NCBI GenBank assembly: GCA_045640905.1
Contig: JAZUFW010000081.1
Span: 26,589-90,588 of the forward strand
Length of the DNA stretch: 64,000 nucleotides
Direction of reading: 5' to 3'
Source of the DNA: JAILLW01 sp045640905
GTDB lineage: Bacteria > Bacillota > Clostridia > Lachnospirales > Lachnospiraceae
In this document: positions 26,157 to 34,934 of the stretch, in pieces
Numbering within the stretch: the first letter of the stretch is position 1
How the letters are laid out: every line of letters begins with the position of its first letter
Program-made: the position numbers and the translations under genes
The notes under the pieces: model-generated
What the model was told of the DNA's origin: nothing
Databases searched by the model: none
What the model saw: the letters and a program-made list of their open reading frames with translations, nothing else

Positions 26157-27221
26157 TGGCTTTTCTTAGTTCCGTTTGCCATGGGTGTGGCCCTTTTATC
26201 ACGCAGAAATACAAATACAAAATCTTTTTCAGAGGCTATTATCTTTGGATATATAGTCTTTTTGGTGTTGCTTGAAACCGTCGGCATTCCCATAGGAGTA
26301 TTGTGTGTTGATTCCGGATATACTTTGTTCCGAACAGTGTTTGCAGGTTGCTCCCTGGTGATTTTTGCGCTGGGTGTGTTTATTTTTGTTAAAAACAAAC
26401 ATTGGATTGAATACAAAGAAAGAATCGGAAGAATTCCGAATGCCGTTTCGAAGCTTTCTTTGGAATCAAAGATTTATTCCCTTTTGTTTATATTGCTGCT
26501 TTTGGGGCAGCTGGTTATGATTTTTGTATTCTACAGTCTCGATGTAGATGATTTTTACTACAATTCCTATGCAACGAGCGCTATCGAGTGCAATGTTTTG
26601 TACCGCCGGGATCCGAATACGGGATATGCCACCTCCTTTGATATTCGTCACGGACTGGCCATGATCCCGATTCTGCAGGCTTTCATCAGCTCCATGAGCG
26701 GAATACATGTTTTGGTCGTGGTTCACAGAGTGTTCCCCTTGGTGGTTATTCCGTTGTCATATCTTATCCTTTATAAAATCGCCGGAGAATTATTCCCCAA
26801 AAGCACTGAGAGCAGACTGCAGTTTATGTTTTTAATCAGTGTATTTCGCATGTTCGGATGCGTTTCCATTCTTGTTCCGGAGACGTTTTTGTTTATCCGA
26901 ACCTGGCAGGGTAAATCCCTGGCGGGAAATATAATAATTCCGCTCATTATTTTCATTTTCTTAAGGTTGTTCAAGAAAGAAAGACCGGATGAACACAGTA
27001 CAAAGTGGCTTTATCTGGTGCTTTCGATTTGCATATTTGCTTCCGGTGCAATGAGCTCTTTGGCAGTTCTGCTCTGCCTTATTTTGACAGGATTTACAGG
27101 ACTTATTTTTGCAATATCGGAGAAAAACGCAAAGGTGTTTACCAAAGCCCTGGTTTCGATGATTCCGGGCATTCTGTATATAGCGGTTTATGTTGTTGGC
27201 GTGATTTTTAAGATTAGATAA
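26124..27221 (+). CDS. Multi-pass membrane protein (DUF6077-like, N-terminal half)
   Basis: 365 residues with nine or more hydrophobic helices. An outside loop after the fourth helix has an acidic cluster D140-x-D142-D143 followed by FYYNSYATSAI. Further on there is RTWQGKSLAGN. I associate these with DUF6077-type proteins, from memory. The acidic loop is reminiscent of GT-C glycosyltransferases using lipid-phosphate sugars, which is inference. The start is uncertain: ATG 26124 lacks a Shine-Dalgarno and lies inside a hairpin, and ATG 26142 is an alternative. It ends 2 nt before the next gene, which may be its detached second half. Confidence 0.65.
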   Translation: MIILKIMGLIFWLFLVPFAMGVALLSRRNTNTKSFSEAIIFGYIVFLVLLETVGIPIGVLCVDSGYTLFRTVFAGCSLVIFALGVFIFVKNKHWIEYKERIGRIPNAVSKLSLESKIYSLLFILLLLGQLVMIFVFYSLDVDDFYYNSYATSAIECNVLYRRDPNTGYATSFDIRHGLAMIPILQAFISSMSGIHVLVVVHRVFPLVVIPLSYLILYKIAGELFPKSTESRLQFMFLISVFRMFGCVSILVPETFLFIRTWQGKSLAGNIIIPLIIFIFLRLFKKERPDEHSTKWLYLVLSICIFASGAMSSLAVLLCLILTGFTGLIFAISEKNAKVFTKALVSMIPGILYIAVYVVGVIFKIR

Positions 27222-27223
27222 TT

Positions 27224-28051
27224 ATGCTTGATTTGTTGAAAATACCGATTGAGGTTATCAAAAACTACACAGGATTAAAGCTTTTGTTTGCACTTGCGGC
27301 GTTGATGTGGGTGTATTTATTTACTTCGGAAAAAAATAAGACTTTGAGACTTATTTTTGTATATATTCCGTTAATTATTGTCGTGCTCATTCTGTTTCCC
27401 TTTACCTATACGCTTTTTGAAAAGGTTGGGCTCGATACGGACACGTATTATCGTCTTTTGTGGCTGATTCCCACGGGTATCATTACGGTATACGGAATAG
27501 TTAAGCTGAGTTCCCGGAATGCTTTGTCAAGGAGCATAGGGACGATAGCGGCTGTACTTGTTATCGCTTTTACCGGCAGCTTTGCTTACAACAGTGTATA
27601 TCTGGTAAAGGCCGAAAACCTCTACGGAGTTCCGCAGGATGTTGTCAATATTATCGATGACATTCGCTCCGACGATACGGTTCATGACAGAATTACGGTG
27701 CTGTTTCCCAGCTATTTGATGCTGTACGCACGTCAGTACGACGGAAATATTACCATGCCGTACGGCAGGGATTTGCTTTCTTTTGTAATGAGCGGCAAAT
27801 TCTATTTGGATCCGTTGTATGATGCCTTTGAAAAATCCGAACAAATTGATTTCGATGTATTGCTGGAAAGTTCCAGAAAAGAATATGTTTTGTATTTTGT
27901 ATTCCCGAAGGACAAGCTGACTGAGGAAGGAATCAAAGAAAGCGGGCTTATTTATGTTACATCGAGCGGAATATATGATGTGTATAAAGACCCGGTCATG
28001 CTAAAACAGGTGGAAGAATACGATAAAATAAGGAGCGGAGATGAGCTTTAA
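27224..28051 (+). CDS. Membrane protein, probable partner or C-terminal half of the preceding one
   Basis: 275 residues: three or four hydrophobic helices up to about residue 130, then a ~145-residue soluble domain, predicted outside, with YGVPQDVVNIIDDIRSD. There is no Shine-Dalgarno and the ATG is 2 nt after the previous stop, so reinitiation is likely. A single-base insertion between 27218 and 27219 would fuse both frames into ~640 residues, the size I expect for the intact family. Its last 11 nt overlap the MBOAT gene. It belongs to the polymer decoration block; the function is otherwise unknown. Confidence 0.6.
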   Translation: MLDLLKIPIEVIKNYTGLKLLFALAALMWVYLFTSEKNKTLRLIFVYIPLIIVVLILFPFTYTLFEKVGLDTDTYYRLLWLIPTGIITVYGIVKLSSRNALSRSIGTIAAVLVIAFTGSFAYNSVYLVKAENLYGVPQDVVNIIDDIRSDDTVHDRITVLFPSYLMLYARQYDGNITMPYGRDLLSFVMSGKFYLDPLYDAFEKSEQIDFDVLLESSRKEYVLYFVFPKDKLTEEGIKESGLIYVTSSGIYDVYKDPVMLKQVEEYDKIRSGDEL

Positions 28052-29471
28052 TTCCCTTTCCTTTATAGTTTTGTTTTTGCCAATTACATTAATTATTTAC
28101 AGGGTGCTGATTAAGAAGAACAAATCCGATATCGCAGGATGGTTCTTGATTTTGGCATCCTTATTTTTCTATTGGATTAATTACGGTTCGGGAATAATTG
28201 TATTTGCTCTGAGTCTGATTATTAATTATTTGCTTTCGTCCATGATTATTAAGGGCCGAAAGCCCAAGACCGTGCTTGCGCTGGGAGTTGTTTTTGACTT
28301 AATCCTGCTTTTGTTTTTCAAAAACGCAGACTTTTTGTTGCCGGCCAATGTGTCATTTATTAAAGCGCCGGGAATCAGTTTTTACACGTTTACGTATATT
28401 GCGCTTTTGACAGAATGCTACAGGGGTTCGATAGGCGCGATTTCATTAAAAGAATATGGTGTGCTCATGACCTTTTTCCCGAAATTGATGCAGGGACCCA
28501 TATGCACCCCTCGTAATTTCGATTATTCGGTCAAATCCTTTGAATTGACGTTTGAAAAGGTGTATCGGAGCGTTTTGCTCTTTTCAATCGGATGTTTCAA
28601 AAAGGTCTTAATCGCGGATACTTTAAAGGCCGCAGTTGATTACGGATTTTCACATCTTGACTCCATGCATACGCTGGAAGGGTTGATAATCATGCTGTCT
28701 TATACGTTGCAGCTGTACTTTGATTTCAGCGGTTATACGGACATGGCCATAGCGGTTGCATCTCTTTTCGGATTTGATTTGCCGGAGAACTTCCAAAGCC
28801 CCTATAAGGCCCGTAATATATGTGATTTCTGGAAGAGATGGCATATAACCCTTACGGAGTTTTTTACACGATATCTATATATTCCTCTCGGAGGAAACAG
28901 GAAAGGAAAAGCACGAACATACATTAATATCCTGATCATCTTCCTGGTTAGCGGTATATGGCACGGAACGGGCGGACAGTTTATAGTCTGGGGATTGATG
29001 CACGGTGTTTTGTTTGCACTGACCAGAGCTTTTACCAAGGATAAAAAAGAGGAACCCAAAGATAATCCGGTTGTACATGCTTTGAAAGTATTCCTGACAT
29101 TTTTGTACGTAAACGTTGCATGGGTATTTTTCAGAGCACCGTCGATTGGCGATGCCGTGCACCTGTTTAAGGATATAGCGCAGTTTTGGTGCCCCCGCGT
29201 CAATAAAGGCTTGGCGGAATGCTTTAATATCGATGAACTGTGGTACGTAATCAAAGTATTACATCTGGATAAAAGCGAATATGGGCTATACATTTTAATG
29301 ATACTTATTTTGGCGGCTTTGCTGATAGGCATTTTTGCTTTGCCCAATGCAGTATCGTTTGCAAAAAAGGTGAAGATAAATTGGCCGACTACGGTCTTAA
29401 TGACGGTACTTATTGTGTGGTGTATTTTATCCTTCGAAGGCGTTACAACATATATTTACGTTAATTTCTGA
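28041..29471 (+). CDS. MBOAT family O-acyltransferase (AlgI/DltB-like)
   Basis: 476 residues with ~11 hydrophobic helices and AAGGAG upstream. The conserved MBOAT histidines are visible: His268 in WKRWHITLTEFF and the catalytic His308 in SGIWHGTGGQF. YTLQLYFDFSGYTDMA and FFTRYLYIPLGGNRKG are family hallmarks. It should move an acyl (often acetyl) group across the membrane to an extracellular polysaccharide or teichoic acid. The next gene is the usual SGNH-type partner, as in alginate or D-alanylation systems. There is no dltA or dltC nearby, so acetylation is more likely than D-alanylation. Confidence 0.9.
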   Translation: MSFNSLSFIVLFLPITLIIYRVLIKKNKSDIAGWFLILASLFFYWINYGSGIIVFALSLIINYLLSSMIIKGRKPKTVLALGVVFDLILLLFFKNADFLLPANVSFIKAPGISFYTFTYIALLTECYRGSIGAISLKEYGVLMTFFPKLMQGPICTPRNFDYSVKSFELTFEKVYRSVLLFSIGCFKKVLIADTLKAAVDYGFSHLDSMHTLEGLIIMLSYTLQLYFDFSGYTDMAIAVASLFGFDLPENFQSPYKARNICDFWKRWHITLTEFFTRYLYIPLGGNRKGKARTYINILIIFLVSGIWHGTGGQFIVWGLMHGVLFALTRAFTKDKKEEPKDNPVVHALKVFLTFLYVNVAWVFFRAPSIGDAVHLFKDIAQFWCPRVNKGLAECFNIDELWYVIKVLHLDKSEYGLYILMILILAALLIGIFALPNAVSFAKKVKINWPTTVLMTVLIVWCILSFEGVTTYIYVNF

Positions 29472-29473
29472 TT

Positions 29474-30565
29474 ATGGAAAAGAAAGCACGCGCCAATTTA
29501 ATATTTGTGACAGTTGTGTCGGTTTTGGCACTTTTGGGAGTGGCAGCGGTTATATATTTCGTGGACCCCTTTTTCCACTACCATGGGCCGATAAGGGGAT
29601 TTGATTATGTGATAGATAATCAGGTTTTGCAAAATCCCGGGATGGCTCTTCATATGGATTATGACAGTGTGATACTGGGATCTTCCATGACGGTCAATTT
29701 CGAAACCGACTGGTTTAAAGAATTGCACGGACTCAATACTTTGAAATTGAGTTCTTCTTCGGCGTATCCGAAAGATATAGCCAACATACTGGAAAAGGTC
29801 TACAGCGACAAACGAACAGACCAAGAACCTGTTAAGAAGGTCTTTTTGGGAGTTGATGTTATCACATATTCCGGAGGCGTTTCGGAAACGAAGTATCCGG
29901 TTCCCGAATATCTGTATGATGACAAACTGTTGAACGACTATCATTATCTGCTGAATAAGGATGTCTTGCTCAATTATGTACTAAGGCCGATTTTTGATCC
30001 AGAACCGCTGAATATGTCGCATATCTATGCCAGCTGGTGGACCGAAGAGTACTACAATGAAGAATACGTTCTTTCCAATCATGTCCCTTCCGAACCTGTT
30101 TCGGAGAAAATGGATGAGCACAGTTTCGATGATAGAATAAAGGACAATCTTCTAGTTAACATTATTCCTTTTGTGAAAGCACATCCCGAGACCGAATTTG
30201 TGGTATTTTTCCCGCCTTACAGTATTCTGTTTTGGAATGATGTTATCCTGGAAAATCATCTGGATGCCACCATGAATTCGTACCGGACGGTGGTGAATGA
30301 ACTGATAAATTACGATAATGTCAGCATTTACTTTTTCCCGTCGGAAGAGTTTGTGACGGACCTTAATAATTATGCCGATTACAGCCACTATAAGCCCGAT
30401 ATTAACAGGTTTATGACAGAGTGCTTCAAAGACGGCACGGACAGGGTATATCGCACTTCGGATGAGGGCCCTGTGATAGATGATTATTTAGCCGAAATGG
30501 CGGATATTATTAACAACTATGATTTCGTAAAGATTAATCAAAGAATAAAGGAGTATCATGAATAA
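29474..30565 (+). CDS. SGNH/DltD-AlgX-like partner of the MBOAT acyltransferase
   Basis: 363 residues. One N-terminal membrane helix (about 8-30) anchors an extracytoplasmic domain. ILGSSMT gives a Ser nucleophile candidate at residue 70 (or 71), and DYSHYKPD gives Asp302 and His305, the two remaining members of an SGNH triad. Such proteins accept the acyl group passed by MBOAT and place it on the polymer. No Shine-Dalgarno is visible and the gene starts 2 nt after the MBOAT stop, implying coupled translation. It overlaps the next gene by 8 nt. Confidence 0.8.
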   Translation: MEKKARANLIFVTVVSVLALLGVAAVIYFVDPFFHYHGPIRGFDYVIDNQVLQNPGMALHMDYDSVILGSSMTVNFETDWFKELHGLNTLKLSSSSAYPKDIANILEKVYSDKRTDQEPVKKVFLGVDVITYSGGVSETKYPVPEYLYDDKLLNDYHYLLNKDVLLNYVLRPIFDPEPLNMSHIYASWWTEEYYNEEYVLSNHVPSEPVSEKMDEHSFDDRIKDNLLVNIIPFVKAHPETEFVVFFPPYSILFWNDVILENHLDATMNSYRTVVNELINYDNVSIYFFPSEEFVTDLNNYADYSHYKPDINRFMTECFKDGTDRVYRTSDEGPVIDDYLAEMADIINNYDFVKINQRIKEYHE

Positions 30566-30932
30566 ATCGCACATTAAGGATTTTTTGCTGCTGCAGATAT
30601 CGTTTTTGGTATACAGCCTGTCCTCTCTGGTCGGGAAGTTTTCTGCCGGATACGAAGTGATGAGCGTTGGGTTTATAGGCTTTTATGCCTTGGAGATAGT
30701 TATCTTGGGGATATATGCCATTTTGTGGCAGCAGGCCATTAAAAAATACGAGCTTTCCATAGCGTATGCCAATAAAGCCGTTACGCTTATATGGGCACTT
30801 ATTTTCGGGGCGACTGTTTTTAAAGATGCCGTTAAGCCCCATCACATTATCGGAATAGCGATAGTAATAGCCGGCATAGTGATACTGAATCTTCCTTCTA
30901 AGGACGCAGAAAAAAAGGAGGATGAGGCATGA
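30558..30932 (+). CDS. EamA/SMR-like half transporter (ArnE-like)
   Basis: 124 residues with AAGGAG 5 nt before the start. Four hydrophobic helices and a lysine-rich tail follow. IAYANKAVTLIWALIFGATVF is a typical EamA/SMR repeat. It overlaps the following similar gene by 4 nt, which suggests an obligate heterodimer. The best-known such pair, ArnE/ArnF, flips an undecaprenyl-phosphate-linked sugar across the membrane. Here it would provide lipid-linked sugars for decorating the polymer outside. A generic metabolite exporter is the alternative. Confidence 0.78.
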   Translation: MNKSHIKDFLLLQISFLVYSLSSLVGKFSAGYEVMSVGFIGFYALEIVILGIYAILWQQAIKKYELSIAYANKAVTLIWALIFGATVFKDAVKPHHIIGIAIVIAGIVILNLPSKDAEKKEDEA

Positions 30933-31270
30933 ATATATATGTGATTATCTTAATCGTTTCTGTTTTGGTGGCGAGCTTTTCACAGATACTGTTGAAAAAG
31001 GGTGCATCAAAGAAATATCCGAACGTAATCAGAGAATACCTGAATGTTTATGTAATCAGCGGATACGGACTCATGTTTGTGTCGCTGTTTTTGACGATGA
31101 TATCCTACAGGGGCTTTTCGTTTTTTGCGGCTGTTCCCGTAATGGAATCGCTGGGATATGTAGTGGTAATGTTTTTGGGATATTTCTTTTTCAAAGAGAA
31201 AATCACCGTTAAGAAGCTTGTTGGGATACTCCTCATCCTTTGTGGCATTTTCATATGCAATATGCTATAA
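30929..31270 (+). CDS. EamA/SMR-like half transporter (ArnF-like)
   Basis: 113 residues with AAGGAGG upstream inside the partner gene. Four hydrophobic helices are present; SQILLKKGASKKYP in the first loop and a C-terminal FFFKEKITVKKLVGILLI are standard for this superfamily. Paired with the preceding half transporter. Its stop codon lies within the -10 box of the next gene's promoter. Confidence 0.78.
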   Translation: MNIYVIILIVSVLVASFSQILLKKGASKKYPNVIREYLNVYVISGYGLMFVSLFLTMISYRGFSFFAAVPVMESLGYVVVMFLGYFFFKEKITVKKLVGILLILCGIFICNML

Positions 31271-31271
31271 T
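31263..31271 (+). promoter_or_regulatory. Extended -10 promoter for the GH25 gene
   Basis: TGCTATAAT at 31263-31271 is a perfect extended -10. No good -35 is seen at normal spacing. It overlaps the stop codon of the preceding gene. Confidence 0.4.
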
Positions 31272-31307
31272 CTTAAGGATTATGTTTAGTAAAAGGAACC
31301 AAATATT

Positions 31308-33755
31308 TTGAACAGAAAAAGCGTAAGAGATAATCGCATCGGAAAAGAGAAAAGAAAAGTCTTTTTCGATGCTGATGATATTTTTGATAAAGACGATCAG
31401 GATGAATTCCTGGACGATGAAGAATACCTCGATACGGCAGAATTGCCTGCCGATTATTTTGATGCGGGGAATATAACATTAAGCGATATTTCGCTTAATT
31501 TTAAGACCGAAAACATAGACCTTTCATCTGCCGCGAATTTCAAGGCAGAGGAAAATGAAACGTATGACGATGAGTATTCCGATGATTATGAAGAAGACGT
31601 AGAATTCGATGATTCGGAAGAATTGGCGCAAGGATATTCCGACGTAGAGTATGAAGACGAAGAGTATGATGAAGAGTACTCGGATGAAGAATATGCCGAC
31701 GCTGAATACGACGAGGACTATGAGAACTATTCCGATGATTATTATGATGAATCACAGGATGAGTACGCCGATGATTATTATAGCGGAGAATACGTAGCAT
31801 ACCACGAAAAGAAAAAGACGGGACTGTCTGTGTATATCATCATTTTCGGATCGATAGCGGCAGTTTTGCTGATTGCGATTTTGGGCATAATGTTTGCAAG
31901 AGTCAGAAAGACCGAACAGCAGGAAAACCTGCTGGCCGAAATCGGAAAAGAGATGGACGGAATAAACATTATCGGTGAAGAAGGTTTGCTGGCTATTTCG
32001 AATGCCCAAAAGGCAGCAGCTTTTGAAGAAGAAGTAACTGCCGAAGAAGAGGTTTTGGAAGAAACCGCAGCCGAGACTCCGACGTCCACCATAGTGGTAA
32101 TGAATCTGATTTCGATTCAAAAGGATTTAAAGATAAAGTTTGTAAACAATGATACCGGAAAGCTGATTACCGGAACGTCGTTTGAAATTGCGGTAACGAA
32201 CCCTTCGGGAAAGAAAACCGTTGAAACCGACACGGACAAAGACGGTATTATTTATCTAAAGAATATATCGGGCGGTTCGTACAAGGTTGCGCTGCAGGGA
32301 CCGTCGGATGATAAGTTCAATTTTTCGAAGGATGCCGTATCTATCAAAGTAAAGGATACCATCGAGTACAAGAAAGTTGATGTCGCCGATGAAATTAAAT
32401 CCGAAAAGGAAATTGATGCTTCCAAAGAAGATACGCAGCAAAAGACGGAAGTAGAGTCAACACTGACAGATACCGTCGAGTATGTGGAATCTACGAAGAC
32501 ATTAATATCCGGAACGGGTTCTACCAATGTTACATATACCGAAATATCCAAGGATTCCATATCCGATCCCGGAAAGACGGCATTCTTGGGCATGAAGTTG
32601 TTAGGCAAAAAGTATGAGCCCGGCGAGGAACCTTCAGGGGAAGACCCGACACCGGAACCGACAGAAGCTCCGACAGATACACCGACGCCGGAACCTACAC
32701 AAGCACCTGTAGATACTCCGACACCTGTGCCGACTCCCACGGAGACGCCGACGCCTTCCGCAACTCCTACAGCTACACCCACGGCAGTGCCTTCAGCTAC
32801 GCCTACGGTGTCACCGAGTCCTTCGGCTTCACCCTCGGCATCGCCTTCTGCCAGCCCTTCGGCTGAGGAAAAGGCTAAAAACGACAAGACCAGCACTCTG
32901 AAGACCACATCCGGCGAAACAGTCTATGTAAAGGATCAGGATAACTACAGAGAAGCCAAGTTCGCGGATTACTATACATACAGCAAATTCTATAAAGCCG
33001 TTACCACCGAAACCGGTGAATACAGATATACCGGTTGGCAGTACATTGACGGCAACAGATATTATTTTGACAAAAACGGAAACTATGTTACCGGAGACCA
33101 GGTTATCCAGGGTGCCAAGTATACCTTTGGCGGAGACGGAAAGCTGTCAAATGCTTCGGGTGTACTCGGAATTGATGTTTCAAAGTGGAATAACACCATA
33201 GATTGGAATGCAGTTAAAAATTCCGGAGTATCCTTTGTAATAATTCGATGCGGATACAGAGGTTCTTCAACGGGTGCGCTTGTTGCAGACCCTACATTTG
33301 CTTCGAACATTAAGGGCGCTACCAATGCCGGATTAAAGGTCGGAGTTTATTTCTTTAGTCAGGCCGTTAATGAAGTGGAAGCGGTTGAGGAAGCATCAAC
33401 CACGCTGGCACTTATTAAAGGATACAATTTGTCCTTCCCTGTATTCTTGGATGTGGAAGGTTCGGGCGGACGCGGAGATACCATAGATGCCGCTACCAGA
33501 ACCGCTGTGGTTAAAGCTTTCTGTCAGACAATACAGAACTCCGGATACAAAGCAGGTGTTTATGCTAACAAGACATGGTTCTCTTCGTATATGGACACAC
33601 CTTCGCTTTCGGGATACAAAATTTGGCTGGCACAGTATGCCGCAGCACCTTCGTATACCAGAACCAGATACGACATGTGGCAGTATACGTCCAAGGGTTC
33701 CGTTGCCGGAATCAAGGGAAATGTTGATATGAATATAAGCTATCTCGGATATTGA
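31308..33755 (+). CDS. Membrane-anchored GH25 lysozyme with acidic cytoplasmic domain
   Basis: 815 residues, TTG start (AAAGGA 10 nt upstream; the nearby ATG at 31282 is in another frame and stops at once). Residues 1-165 are extraordinarily acidic and Tyr-rich and should be cytoplasmic. One transmembrane helix follows (about 172-197), then an exported region with an Ig-like segment. A Pro/Thr/Ser linker (about 447-520) is followed by a wall-binding repeat (GWQYIDGNRYYFDKNGN, about 576-600) and a GH25 muramidase domain (618-815) with Asp623 and DVE at 715-717. It would cut peptidoglycan glycan strands near the membrane, perhaps to admit the polymer or flagella. Confidence 0.88.
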   Translation: MNRKSVRDNRIGKEKRKVFFDADDIFDKDDQDEFLDDEEYLDTAELPADYFDAGNITLSDISLNFKTENIDLSSAANFKAEENETYDDEYSDDYEEDVEFDDSEELAQGYSDVEYEDEEYDEEYSDEEYADAEYDEDYENYSDDYYDESQDEYADDYYSGEYVAYHEKKKTGLSVYIIIFGSIAAVLLIAILGIMFARVRKTEQQENLLAEIGKEMDGINIIGEEGLLAISNAQKAAAFEEEVTAEEEVLEETAAETPTSTIVVMNLISIQKDLKIKFVNNDTGKLITGTSFEIAVTNPSGKKTVETDTDKDGIIYLKNISGGSYKVALQGPSDDKFNFSKDAVSIKVKDTIEYKKVDVADEIKSEKEIDASKEDTQQKTEVESTLTDTVEYVESTKTLISGTGSTNVTYTEISKDSISDPGKTAFLGMKLLGKKYEPGEEPSGEDPTPEPTEAPTDTPTPEPTQAPVDTPTPVPTPTETPTPSATPTATPTAVPSATPTVSPSPSASPSASPSASPSAEEKAKNDKTSTLKTTSGETVYVKDQDNYREAKFADYYTYSKFYKAVTTETGEYRYTGWQYIDGNRYYFDKNGNYVTGDQVIQGAKYTFGGDGKLSNASGVLGIDVSKWNNTIDWNAVKNSGVSFVIIRCGYRGSSTGALVADPTFASNIKGATNAGLKVGVYFFSQAVNEVEAVEEASTTLALIKGYNLSFPVFLDVEGSGGRGDTIDAATRTAVVKAFCQTIQNSGYKAGVYANKTWFSSYMDTPSLSGYKIWLAQYAAAPSYTRTRYDMWQYTSKGSVAGIKGNVDMNISYLGY

Positions 33756-33810
33756 TAGATAATTACTTTTTGAGATAGATAAATATATTTAACGCGAAAG
33801 GAATTTATTG

Positions 33811-34893
33811 ATGAAAACTTATTTGGTAACCGGCGGAGCCGGATTTATCGGTTCAAACTTCATTCATTACATGTTCAAAAAGTACGGTGATGCCATCAGA
33901 ATCATTAACGTTGATGTGCTTACTTATGCCGGAAATTTGGAAAACCTTAAGGACATTGAGAACAGACCGAATTACACTTTTGTAAAGGCTGATATCACCG
34001 ACAAAGAGGCTATTACAAAGATTTTTGAGCAAAACGACATAGACTATGTGGTTCATTTTGCCGCAGAATCACACGTTGACCGTTCTATCAAAAATCCCGA
34101 AGTATTCGTTTCAACCAATGTTTTGGGAACCGCTGTAATGCTTAATGCGGCTAAAGCAGCATGGATTAAAGAAGACGGAACTTTCAAAGAAGGAAAGAAA
34201 TTCCTGCATGTATCAACCGATGAAGTATACGGTTCGCTGGATGACGATCCCAATGCATATTTCTATGAGACCACACCTTATGCTCCGCACAGCCCGTATT
34301 CGGCTTCAAAGGCTTCTTCGGACATGTTGGTTAAATCGTACATGGATACATATAAGTTCCCGGCTAACATTACGAACTGTTCAAACAACTACGGACCGTT
34401 CCAGTTCCCCGAGAAACTTATTCCGCTTATTATTAATAATGCTTTGTCAGGAAAGAAACTGCCTGTATACGGCGACGGAAAGAATGTAAGAGACTGGCTC
34501 TACGTTGAAGATCATGCCAAAGCAATTGATATGGTTATCGAAAAGGGCAGACTTTTTGAAACCTATAACGTAGGCGGACACAATGAAAAACAGAATATTG
34601 AGATAATCAATATTATTCTTGATACATTGAACGAAATGCTTTCCGATGATGATCCCAGAAAGAAACTGGTATCGAAGGATTTGATTACTTATGTCGAAGA
34701 CAGAAAGGGACATGACAGACGATATGTCATTGCGCCTGACAAGATTAAATCCGAAATCGGATGGGAACCCGAGACCATGTTTAAGGACGGCATTAAGCTG
34801 ACCATTAAGTGGTTCTTTGAGCACGAAGAGTGGATGAAGAATGTAACGAGCGGAGATTATCAGAAATACTACGATTCGATGTATTCTGTATAA
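33811..34893 (+). CDS. rfbB: dTDP-glucose 4,6-dehydratase
   Basis: 360 residues from ATG 33811 (AAAGGA at 33797-33802; a TTG three bases earlier is not needed). It is a cytoplasmic NAD-dependent short-chain dehydrogenase/reductase: GGAGFIGSNF binds the nucleotide, STDEVYGS holds the Thr-Asp-Glu unique to dehydratases, and YSASK carries the catalytic Tyr and Lys. It converts dTDP-glucose to dTDP-4-keto-6-deoxyglucose, the second step of the dTDP-L-rhamnose route. First of three consecutive rfb genes, leading the polymer assembly locus. Confidence 0.95.
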   Translation: MKTYLVTGGAGFIGSNFIHYMFKKYGDAIRIINVDVLTYAGNLENLKDIENRPNYTFVKADITDKEAITKIFEQNDIDYVVHFAAESHVDRSIKNPEVFVSTNVLGTAVMLNAAKAAWIKEDGTFKEGKKFLHVSTDEVYGSLDDDPNAYFYETTPYAPHSPYSASKASSDMLVKSYMDTYKFPANITNCSNNYGPFQFPEKLIPLIINNALSGKKLPVYGDGKNVRDWLYVEDHAKAIDMVIEKGRLFETYNVGGHNEKQNIEIINIILDTLNEMLSDDDPRKKLVSKDLITYVEDRKGHDRRYVIAPDKIKSEIGWEPETMFKDGIKLTIKWFFEHEEWMKNVTSGDYQKYYDSMYSV

Positions 34894-34934
34894 ATGATGA
34901 ATGAACATGCTTATACGAGCGTGGGAGGATGACA

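Noticed and set aside
32640..32870. Repetitive DNA resembling a tandem repeat array
   Set aside because: The repeats encode a Pro/Thr/Ser linker with irregular units and no conserved spacer; not CRISPR and not an intergenic satellite.
32252..32908. 218-codon minus-strand frame with Gly/Val/Ser-rich sequence
   Set aside because: It is the reverse of the Pro/Thr linker of the GH25 protein; low complexity produces the long frame.
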